Shown here piece by piece: positions 53,342 through 60,796 of a DNA stretch of 64,000 nt. The notes under the pieces were generated by a model, which saw only the letters and a list, made by a program, of their open reading frames with translations, was not told where the DNA came from and searched no databases. The stretch's first letter is position 1. Each line of letters begins with the position of its first letter. Made by a program: the position numbers and the translations under genes. The DNA comes from Collimonas rhizosphaerae (GTDB lineage Bacteria; Pseudomonadota; Gammaproteobacteria; Burkholderiales; Burkholderiaceae_D): contig NZ_JBANDC010000001.1 in the NCBI RefSeq assembly GCF_038896935.1, positions 124,001 through 188,000 of the forward strand. Direction: 5' to 3'.

Positions 53342-55603
53342 ATGATAAATATAAAAGCGTTTTACCCGGCGTTTGGCGGCGGCTTGCCGCTCCCGGCCAA
53401 AAGAAAATTCCTGATCACCCTGATTGCCGCGGCGGCCGCCCAGATGGCGCATGGACAGGGCGTTCCCGATCAAAAGGAAACGGCGCCAGGCGCGTCGGCC
53501 AAGGCGGATGGCGATCCGGTCCTGCCGACCATTACCGTGACTGGCGCCGGTACCGGCGCCGACAGTTATCGCAAGAGCTCGGCTTCGGTTGCTACATTCG
53601 GCCAGGCTTCGCTGCTCGATACCCCCGCTTCGATTTCGGTCGTCACGCGCGGTCAGCTCGACGACCAGCAATCGCGCCTGCTGAGCGAGGTGGTGCGCAA
53701 CGATGCCGCGGTCGGCGACAATTACACGCCGGTCGGCTATTACGAAAACTTCACCATCCGCGGTTTTGCGCTGGACCTTGCCTCCAGCTACCAGATCAAC
53801 GGCATGAGCATTGCCGGCGAACAGAACGTGGCGCTGGAAAACAAAGAGAGCATCGAAATCCTGAAGGGTTTGGCCGGCCTGCAAAGCGGCATGGCGGCGC
53901 CCGGTGGCCTGATCAACTACGTGACCAAGCGGCCGGCCGACGTGCGTTCGGTGACGCTGGAAACCGATTCGCGCGGCTCGCGTTACCTGGCGGCCGATAT
54001 CGGCACCCTGTTCGGCCAGCAAAAGCAGTTCGGCATCCGCATCAATGCCGCACATGAAACCCTGCATTCATATGTGAACGATACCGACGGCCAGCGCAAT
54101 TTCGCCTCGCTGGCGGCCGACTGGGTGATCACGCCGCAGGCGCGGCTGCAGTTCGACGCCGAATACCAGCATCGCGAACAACGCTCGGCGCCCGGCTACC
54201 AGCTGCTGGGCGGCACCGGCATTCCAAGCGACGTTGCGCCGAGCAAGCTGCTGGGCGCGCAGCCGTGGGCCAAGCCGGTGACGATCAATTCGCTGAACCT
54301 GAACTTGCGCCTGGACCTCGACCTGGCGCCGGACTGGCGCGCTTATGTGGCGGCCAGCCGCAGCCGGGTGGTGATCGACGATAACTCGGCGTTTCCATAT
54401 GGGCATTGTGTTGATCCTAGTACATGTACCAATGACGGAACACCGTCGCGTTATTTTGGTGCAAACGGTGACTTTGATATTTACGATTACCGATTTCCAG
54501 ATGACACGCGTCGCAATGACCAACTGCAAGCTGTACTGCAAGGCCATCTAGATACTGGCAAGTTGCGTCATGAACTGACTATGGGAGCTAGCTTTTTTCG
54601 GCGTACCGTGTCACAAAGTGATGGAGTGAATATTCCAGTCGGCAGCGACAATATCTATAATCCGAACCCGATCGTCTACGCACCATCGGCATTGACGCCG
54701 GACGCTTCCTACCTGCGTCTGGACAGCCGGCAGAAAGCCCTGTTTGCGGTCGATCGCCTCAGCTTCAATCCGCAGTGGCAGCTGATCGCCGGCGCGCGCC
54801 AGGTGTGGGTCAACGAACGAGCGCTGGACATCACCGGCGCGGCGACGCGCACCACCGACAAGACATTGCTGTTGCCGCAGATCGCCCTGGTCTACAAGCC
54901 GCAAGCCGACCTGTCGCTGTACACCAGCTACAGCAAAGGCTTGACGATGGGCGGCCAGGCGCCGTGGTGGACCGAGAACGCTTTTGCCTTCCTGCCGCCG
55001 ACCGTGTCGCGCCAGATCGAGGCCGGCGTCAAATACGACTGGCTGGACCAGCTCAGCCTGAGCGCGGCGATCTTCCAGATGCGCAAGCCTTACGAATATC
55101 CGATGCCGGACGCAGGCGGTTTCAGCTACGTCCAGCAAGGTACCGAAACCCACCGCGGGATCGAACTGAGCGCGGCCGGGCAGGTCAGCAAGCAGTTGCG
55201 GCTGACGGCCAGCCTGGCCTTGATCCAGGCGCGCGCCGAAGACACAGGCACGCCGGCCTACGACGGCCACCAGGCGCTCAACGTGCCGCGCCTGCGCGCC
55301 GCCCTGTATGCCGCTTATGCCGTACCCGAGGTCGCCGGCCTGAGCCTGCTGGGCGGCTGGCAGTACAGCGGCAGCAAGGCGGCGACGCGGGAAGGCAACG
55401 TCGATGTGCCGGCCTACCATCTGTTCAACGCCGGCTTGCGCTACAAGACCAGCTGGCGGGGCCACTCCACCGTGCTGCGCCTGAGCGTGGACAATCTGTT
55501 CGACAAGCGTTACTGGAAAGATGTCGGCGAATACATCGGCGACGGTTACCTGCACCTGGGTGCGCCGCGCACGGCTCGCCTGTCGGTCCAGTACGACTTC
55601 TGA
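53342..55603 (+). CDS. TonB-dependent siderophore-type receptor with a foreign-looking segment
   Basis: The 753-residue product has an N-terminal signal region (AAAAAQMAHGQG), a plug with TPASISVVTRGQLDDQQ and IEILKGLAGLQSG, and a barrel ending LSVQYDF. The ATG lies 43 bases after rlmJ and lacks a clear ribosome site. From about 54391 to 54645 (residues 350-435) codon use changes sharply to AT-ending and otherwise rare codons (ACA, AGT, CTA, GGA, TCA), with the frame intact, suggesting a recombined segment. It is followed by a kinase and a PnuC-type transporter, so the ligand may be a vitamin and not a siderophore (inference). Confidence 0.9.
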   Translation: MINIKAFYPAFGGGLPLPAKRKFLITLIAAAAAQMAHGQGVPDQKETAPGASAKADGDPVLPTITVTGAGTGADSYRKSSASVATFGQASLLDTPASISVVTRGQLDDQQSRLLSEVVRNDAAVGDNYTPVGYYENFTIRGFALDLASSYQINGMSIAGEQNVALENKESIEILKGLAGLQSGMAAPGGLINYVTKRPADVRSVTLETDSRGSRYLAADIGTLFGQQKQFGIRINAAHETLHSYVNDTDGQRNFASLAADWVITPQARLQFDAEYQHREQRSAPGYQLLGGTGIPSDVAPSKLLGAQPWAKPVTINSLNLNLRLDLDLAPDWRAYVAASRSRVVIDDNSAFPYGHCVDPSTCTNDGTPSRYFGANGDFDIYDYRFPDDTRRNDQLQAVLQGHLDTGKLRHELTMGASFFRRTVSQSDGVNIPVGSDNIYNPNPIVYAPSALTPDASYLRLDSRQKALFAVDRLSFNPQWQLIAGARQVWVNERALDITGAATRTTDKTLLLPQIALVYKPQADLSLYTSYSKGLTMGGQAPWWTENAFAFLPPTVSRQIEAGVKYDWLDQLSLSAAIFQMRKPYEYPMPDAGGFSYVQQGTETHRGIELSAAGQVSKQLRLTASLALIQARAEDTGTPAYDGHQALNVPRLRAALYAAYAVPEVAGLSLLGGWQYSGSKAATREGNVDVPAYHLFNAGLRYKTSWRGHSTVLRLSVDNLFDKRYWKDVGEYIGDGYLHLGAPRTARLSVQYDF

Positions 55604-55623
55604 TCCGGACCGGGAAACGCTGC

Positions 55624-56835
55624 ATGAGCGACGCGAGACAAGATGGCGTGGACGGACACGGGACGGTGTTGAGCCACGGCATGGGCCTTGACGCGGTGGC
55701 GTCGAGCTGGCCGGCGCTGACCCTGGACGAGGTGGCGCGGCTGTTGCGCCACTATCCGCAAGCCGGCGTCGTCACGCGCCTGGAGTGGCACAGCCCGCGG
55801 CCGTTTTCCAGCGCCTGCGTGGCCGCCACCGAATCGGGTCCGCTGTTCGTCAAGCGCTTGCTGCGGGCGATCCGCAGCGCCGACGAATTGATGGACGAGC
55901 ACCGCTTCATGGCGCACCTGCGGCAGCGCGGCCTGGCGGTCAGCGAGGTATTGCAGGCCAGCGACGGCAGCACTGCCCACGCAGACGGCGGCTGGATCTA
56001 CGAGGTGCAGAGCCTCGGCCAGGGCGTCGACCGCTATCGCGACGCCACCTCGTGGACCCCGTTTGCCAGCACCGAAGACGCGGCGGCGGCAGGCAGCGCG
56101 CTGGCCAAGCTGCATCTTGCCGCGCGCGGTTACGATGCACCCGCACGCCGCACCAAATTACTGGCCTCCGGTTTCACCTTGTTCAATACCGACAATCCGC
56201 AACAGGTGCTGGAACGGATCCGGCACTACATACAGGAAAGGCCGGCGTTGGCCGGCTACCTGGCGCAGCGCGACTGGCCGCAGGAGGTAACCCGTGCGCT
56301 GCTGCCGTTCCACGCCCGCCTGAGTCCGATGCTGCACGGCCTGGCGCCGTTGTGGACGCATAACGACTGGCATGCCTCCAACCTGCTATGGCAGGCGCAC
56401 GGACCGGCCGCGGTAACGACGATAGTCGATTTCGGCCTGGCCGACCGCACCTGCGCGGTCTATGATCTTGCCATCGCCATCGAGCGCAACATGATCGAGT
56501 GGCTGGCTTTGCCGTCGACGCCGCCGCCCGAACAGCGGCCGCTGGTGCACATCGGCCAGCTGGACGCCATGCTCGACGCCTATGAAGCGCTGCGGCCATT
56601 GTCGCTGCTGGAAGCGGCTGCCTTGCCGGCGCTGCTGCCGCTGGCGCATGCCGAATTTGCGTTGTCGGAGCTGGCGTATTTCCACGGCGTGCAGCAGTCC
56701 GCCGAAAACTCGGCACTGGCCTACGACATCTATTTCCTCGGCCATGCCGAGTGGTTCAACAGCGACGCCGGCCAGTATTTGCTGGATCACCTGCAGCGCC
56801 GCTGCGCGCGTAAAACCGGTCAACAGGAGCCTTGA
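55624..56835 (+). CDS. APH/choline-kinase-family phosphotransferase
   Basis: The 403-residue product has the kinase-like fold of the APH group with the catalytic loop LWTHNDWHASNLLW (HxDxxxxN type) and the metal site TIVDFGLADRTC. It begins 21 bases after the TonB receptor stop and overlaps the PnuC-type gene by one base, so all three are one unit. Small-molecule kinases of this fold phosphorylate thiamine, choline, homoserine or antibiotics. The context with a vitamin-type transporter favours a salvage kinase, such as for thiamine or nicotinamide riboside (inference). Confidence 0.85.
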   Translation: MSDARQDGVDGHGTVLSHGMGLDAVASSWPALTLDEVARLLRHYPQAGVVTRLEWHSPRPFSSACVAATESGPLFVKRLLRAIRSADELMDEHRFMAHLRQRGLAVSEVLQASDGSTAHADGGWIYEVQSLGQGVDRYRDATSWTPFASTEDAAAAGSALAKLHLAARGYDAPARRTKLLASGFTLFNTDNPQQVLERIRHYIQERPALAGYLAQRDWPQEVTRALLPFHARLSPMLHGLAPLWTHNDWHASNLLWQAHGPAAVTTIVDFGLADRTCAVYDLAIAIERNMIEWLALPSTPPPEQRPLVHIGQLDAMLDAYEALRPLSLLEAAALPALLPLAHAEFALSELAYFHGVQQSAENSALAYDIYFLGHAEWFNSDAGQYLLDHLQRRCARKTGQQEP

Positions 56836-57428
56836 TGTCAGCTCTGGAAATCGTTGCAGTCATATTGAGCGCCCTGGCAGTCTGGCTGACTGCGCGCCGT
56901 CATTTGTGGTGCTGGCCGATAGGGTTGGTATCGGTGCTGCTGTATGCGCGCATCTTCCTGGTGGCGAAACTGTACTCGGACCTGCTGCTGCAGCTGATCT
57001 TTGCCGTCATGCAGCTGTACGGCTGGTGGCAGTGGAAGCGGGGAGCGCCAGGGCAGGACAGCCAGCATATCCAGCCGCAGCGCTTGCCGAAGCAAGGTTT
57101 GCTGATCGGCCTGCTGGCCGGCGTGGCGGGCAGCGTTATGCTGGGTTATGTCATGGCCAGTTTTACCGACGCCCACATTCCATGGCTGGATTCAGCCCTG
57201 ACCAGCTTCAGCCTGGTGGCCCAGTTCTGGATGGCGCGCAAATACGTCGCCAACTGGTGGCTGTGGATCGCGGTCGACATTATCTACGTCGGCGTATATG
57301 TCTATAAAGACCTGAACCTGACCGCGGGCTTGTATGCCGGTTTCATCGTGCTGGCGGTGATCGGCTTGCGCAGCTGGCAGCGGCAGCTGCCGGGGAACCA
57401 CCCGCCGGCAGCCGCCGCGGCACTGTAG
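56835..57428 (+). CDS. PnuC-family vitamin transporter
   Basis: The 197-residue inner-membrane protein has seven predicted spans and the PnuC motifs HLWCWPIGLVSVLLYARIFL, LLLQLIFAVMQLYGWWQW and NWWLWIAVDIIYVGVYVYK. PnuC members take up nicotinamide riboside; the PnuT branch takes up thiamine. The branch cannot be settled by eye. It starts within the stop of the kinase gene (TGATG). Uptake followed by trapping through phosphorylation by the upstream kinase is the likely mechanism. The outer-membrane step would be the TonB receptor. Confidence 0.92.
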   Translation: MSALEIVAVILSALAVWLTARRHLWCWPIGLVSVLLYARIFLVAKLYSDLLLQLIFAVMQLYGWWQWKRGAPGQDSQHIQPQRLPKQGLLIGLLAGVAGSVMLGYVMASFTDAHIPWLDSALTSFSLVAQFWMARKYVANWWLWIAVDIIYVGVYVYKDLNLTAGLYAGFIVLAVIGLRSWQRQLPGNHPPAAAAAL

Positions 57429-57450
57429 CCGGCCCGGAAACCGGCAGCGC

Positions 57451-58671
57451 CTAAGAAGCCGCCGGCACGCCCAGTTTCTGCGCCCATGCCAGCGCCGACA
57501 GGTGCGCCAGGTTGGCTTCCATCGGGCTGATCTTGAGCGAACTCGCCAGCGGCCCGACCAGCGGCGAATTCAGTTCGCAAGCCTCGGCCAGCGCCACGTA
57601 AGGACCGTACGGCCCGGAACGGGTCAGCAAGGCCGCAGCCACCTGGTCGGACAGCTTGATGCTGGCCAGCACTTCTTCCATGCTGACGCCCAGCAGCCGG
57701 TCCAGCAGTGAAAAAATCCCCGCCACGAACAGGTTTTCCGATTCGCCCTTGGGCAGGTATTTTTGTCCCAGCAGCTCCGAGAAACGGCCGCGGATGATCG
57801 CGGTTTCCATCAGCACCGGCGAATAACCGCTGCTGCTGGCGGTGGCCAGCAGCAAGGACAGCCACTGGAACAGCGCCTCGTAGCCGAGCAGGGCGAGGGC
57901 GGCGCGCAATGACTGGACTTCCGTCTTCAAGCCGAATGCGGCGGAATTGATGAAACGCAGCAGCTCATAGGACAAGCCGGGATCGCGCTTGAAGATTTCT
58001 TCGATCTTTTGCAGGTTCTCATTCTTGGCGACCAGGTTCATGATCTGCACGATGATCTGCTGCGCCGGGTTCAGGCCGGTGGCGCGTTTGCCCGGGCGCG
58101 GCGTCAAATGCAGCTTACCGACGAAGGCGTCCAGCCCCAGCATGGCGCAAGCATCGTAGTCTTGCCAGTTGCTGACCGGCCGGCCGACCATGCGCAGCGA
58201 CGATTTTTTCAGCGCGGCGTAGCGCCGCGCTTGCGCTGCAAAATCGCCGGCGGAGAACCGCACTTCAAGATGCGAGATGTCGGTGGGCAGCGCACCGCCG
58301 CCGAGCTCGGCGCCACGCAGGGAAATGCCGTAACCCGCGGAGCGCAGGTTTTTTACCGCCGCCAATGTGGCGGGGTCGGCCAGGTCGTCGTGCTTGAGGG
58401 TCAGCACCGTGCTGGCGGCTGGCATCCTTTGGATCGCTGCGCTGTTCAGCAGGGCCGGGGATGCTTCCAGGAACAGCAGTTTATTGCCCAGCAGCCAGCC
58501 GTTTTTCTCGTCGCTCAACTGGCCGGCGACGAAATCCAGCAAGGCATGCAAATCCTCTTCATCCGCTTGCCCGTCGGCGCCGCCAGTTTCCTGCCAGGTG
58601 AGGTCGTAACCGACCACGCCTTGTTTCGGATCAAGCAAAGGTTCTCGAACTATGAAATTTTCATTACGCAT
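57451..58671 (-). CDS. HDOD domain protein with degenerate EAL domain
   Basis: The 406-residue product resembles the YuxH/CdgJ type: an EAL-like N-terminal half (VREPLLDPKQGVVGYDLTWQ, to about residue 200) that lacks the EAL catalytic residues, and a C-terminal HDOD domain (from about residue 205, with IFKRDPGLSYELLRFINSAA). Such proteins bind partners or nucleotides in motility and biofilm control without making or breaking cyclic-di-GMP. It lies next to a fimbrial operon on the opposite strand, so a link to surface attachment is plausible. Confidence 0.88.
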   Translation of the reverse strand: MRNENFIVREPLLDPKQGVVGYDLTWQETGGADGQADEEDLHALLDFVAGQLSDEKNGWLLGNKLLFLEASPALLNSAAIQRMPAASTVLTLKHDDLADPATLAAVKNLRSAGYGISLRGAELGGGALPTDISHLEVRFSAGDFAAQARRYAALKKSSLRMVGRPVSNWQDYDACAMLGLDAFVGKLHLTPRPGKRATGLNPAQQIIVQIMNLVAKNENLQKIEEIFKRDPGLSYELLRFINSAAFGLKTEVQSLRAALALLGYEALFQWLSLLLATASSSGYSPVLMETAIIRGRFSELLGQKYLPKGESENLFVAGIFSLLDRLLGVSMEEVLASIKLSDQVAAALLTRSGPYGPYVALAEACELNSPLVGPLASSLKISPMEANLAHLSALAWAQKLGVPAAS

Positions 58672-59149
58672 CTTGGATTTTTTTATGTGGATGGTGAAGG
58701 GGACTGAAAATCGGTTTTCCTGAATAGTGTTAACGGTTGTTTGCAGGAAAAATTAAGCAGATATCTTGATTCGCAAGGAAATGTGTCACGGGATTTAATA
58801 AAGTTGTCGTATTTGCACGACAAAGTTACATATTGCCGCCAGGCATTGATGATGTTTCCGCCGAATAATTGATTGCTTTAAGGATCCTTTCAGATTTCTT
58901 TCATCGCCCGGAAAGGTAATCCAGTATTGAAGTTTCCGCGTTTAATTGATTGTTGAAGATAGTAATAAAGATACAAATCCCCCTAAATTCCCATGTCATT
59001 TATTGCACATTAATAATTAGTGATGGTTAGTAATTGTTAAACATTGTCATGAATGCATTTTTGTGTCTTTTTGCCCCTAGAATGTGTTTCGCCGTGTTGG
59101 CAATTCATTAATTTGAATCGAACATCTACTTTTATATTTGAGGGTAAAA
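58672..59149. other. Long AT-rich regulatory region before the fimbrial operon
   Basis: 478 bases without a gene, clearly richer in A and T than the rest of the window. It contains TTGTCGT-atttgc-ACGACAA (58804-58823), a perfect 7 bp inverted repeat. Several TTTAAT/ATTAAT tracts lie in the last 150 bases, fitting H-NS-like silencing or complex control of fimbriae (inference). Confidence 0.5.
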
Positions 59150-59689
59150 ATGAAACAAATGACTATCGCTAAGTTGGTTGCAGTTGCTGCTGCAGGTCTG
59201 TTGTCCCAAGCGGCCTTCGCTGACGGCGGCACGGTTAACTTCAACGGCAATATCGTTGACTCCCCATGCACTGTCGACCCGTCCAGCCAAAACATCACCG
59301 TACCCCTGGGCGACGTGTCGCGCACAGTGTTCGGCAGCGTTGCCGGCAAGAAGTCGACACCGTCGAAGTTCACGATCCTGCTGACCGACTGCGGCCCGAC
59401 AGCCAAGGGCGCAACCGTGACCTTTACCGGCACCACCGACGCTACCGTGAAAGACGACCTGGCTATCGCTAACGCCGGCCAAGTCGGCGTGACTGCTGCA
59501 ACTGGCGTGGCGATCGAGCTGGGCGACTCGGCCGGCACCAAGATCCCTGTCGGTTCGGCATCGGGCACTTACGTTCTGGGCCTGGGCAACAATCCTTTGA
59601 AGTTCCAGGCTGCCTACATTTCGACCAGCACTGCGGTGACAGTCGGTCCAGCTAACTCGACAGCACAGTTCGTCGTTTCTTACCTGTAA
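59150..59689 (+). CDS. Major fimbrial subunit (type 1 fimbrin family)
   Basis: The 179-residue product has a signal peptide ending QAAFADGG, the paired cysteines of pilins (SPCTVDPSSQ and LTDCGP), and a C-terminal beta strand ending FVVSYL with the penultimate tyrosine recognised by chaperones. It is the first gene of a chaperone-usher operon. AGGG precedes the ATG. Many AAC/ACC-type preferred codons suggest high expression. Three strong hairpins follow the gene. Confidence 0.93.
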   Translation: MKQMTIAKLVAVAAAGLLSQAAFADGGTVNFNGNIVDSPCTVDPSSQNITVPLGDVSRTVFGSVAGKKSTPSKFTILLTDCGPTAKGATVTFTGTTDATVKDDLAIANAGQVGVTAATGVAIELGDSAGTKIPVGSASGTYVLGLGNNPLKFQAAYISTSTAVTVGPANSTAQFVVSYL

Positions 59690-59725
59690 TCGACGCGCTT
59701 CGCAAAAATCCTAAAACGGCTTTAT

Positions 59726-59823
59726 CCCGTTTCGCGCAGTTGCGCGAAACGGGCAGCCTGGCGCTTGCGACGGCCAGGCTTTAAGGATGGGCTGGCCTGC
59801 GGCAACGGTAGCGGCAAGCCAGC
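59726..59823 (+). promoter_or_regulatory. Three hairpins after the fimbrin gene
   Basis: CCCGTTTCGCGCA and its complement (59726-59753) form a 13 bp stem with almost no loop, followed by GCCTGG / CCAGGC (about 59756-59779) and GGCTGGC / GCCAGCC (about 59789-59823). None has a T-run, so they are more likely RNA-stabilising or partial termination structures that let the fimbrin be made in excess of chaperone and usher. Confidence 0.6.
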
Positions 59824-59923
59824 CATCATTTTCCCGCATTACCCATGCATCAATTTGTGAGCACGCTAGCCTGTGCTTGCTTAGAAATTTGTGCATAGGA
59901 CATTTTGATAGACGAGGTCTTCC

Positions 59924-60709
59924 ATGTTGAGCAAACAATTCTTTTCTTCCCTTGCGGTCGGGAGCGTGCTGGCGTTCAGCGCACTGTCGGCCGGCGCCGG
60001 CGTGATGCTGGGTGGCACCCGCGTGATCCTGGGCGAGAAAGACCGGCAGGCGTCGATTCCGCTGAAGAACACCGGCACCGCGCCCTATGTCGTGCAAACC
60101 TGGATCGATGCCGGCGAAGGCAAGAACAAGACGCCGCTGCTGGTGACGCCGCCGCTGGCGCGCATGGATCCCGGCGCGGAAAACATCTTGCGCATCGTCC
60201 GCATTGGCGGCGACCTGCCGAGCGACCGCGAATCGGTGTTCTGGCTCAACGTCAAGGAAATCCCGGAAAAATCGGACCAGCAAAATGTACTGCAGGTCGC
60301 CGTGCGCACCCGCATCAAGGTGTTCTACCGGCCCGCCGGCCTGGCGGGCAAGCCTGACGAGGCGCGCGGACTGGTCACCTTGTCGGTGGTGCCTGGCGAG
60401 GACGGCAAGGGCGCCGCGCTGCGGGTGAGCAATCCAAGCGCTTACAACGTCACGTTTACCGGTTTCAAAATCAACGGCAACAAAGAGCAGACCAGGGCTG
60501 GCATGGTGCCGGCTTTCGGCGCGCTGGATTTCCCGCTGACCGTTATCGGCGCCCCGCAGGCGATCGAAGCCAGCTACACCACGATCAACGACTACGGCGG
60601 TGAAACGCCGGAAGTAACGGCCAAGGCCGCGGTTGGCGGCGCCGGGTCGCAAGTATTGCAGCAAGTGCAGCAGCCGATCCCGGAAGCCGCGCCTGCCGCA
60701 GGCAAATAA
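59924..60709 (+). CDS. Periplasmic fimbrial chaperone (PapD-like)
   Basis: The 261-residue product has a signal peptide ending SALSAGAGVM, and two Ig-like domains. The first has GGTRVILGEKDRQASIPLKN with the conserved Arg, and the PPLARMDPGAENILRIVR and ESVFWLNVKEIP segments are chaperone signatures. The second has VRTRIKVFYRPAGL with the conserved Lys/Arg pocket. It caps fimbrial subunits in the periplasm by donor-strand complementation. The C-terminus is extended by a Gln/Pro/Ala-rich tail. Confidence 0.94.
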   Translation: MLSKQFFSSLAVGSVLAFSALSAGAGVMLGGTRVILGEKDRQASIPLKNTGTAPYVVQTWIDAGEGKNKTPLLVTPPLARMDPGAENILRIVRIGGDLPSDRESVFWLNVKEIPEKSDQQNVLQVAVRTRIKVFYRPAGLAGKPDEARGLVTLSVVPGEDGKGAALRVSNPSAYNVTFTGFKINGNKEQTRAGMVPAFGALDFPLTVIGAPQAIEASYTTINDYGGETPEVTAKAAVGGAGSQVLQQVQQPIPEAAPAAGK

Positions 60710-60796
60710 CACCGTCGTCTCCCAGATAGCAAGCAACAGATCCTGTCAAGGCAAGTCAGTCTGCCGCGCAAGGCAGAAACAAAGGAAGGGAAAACT

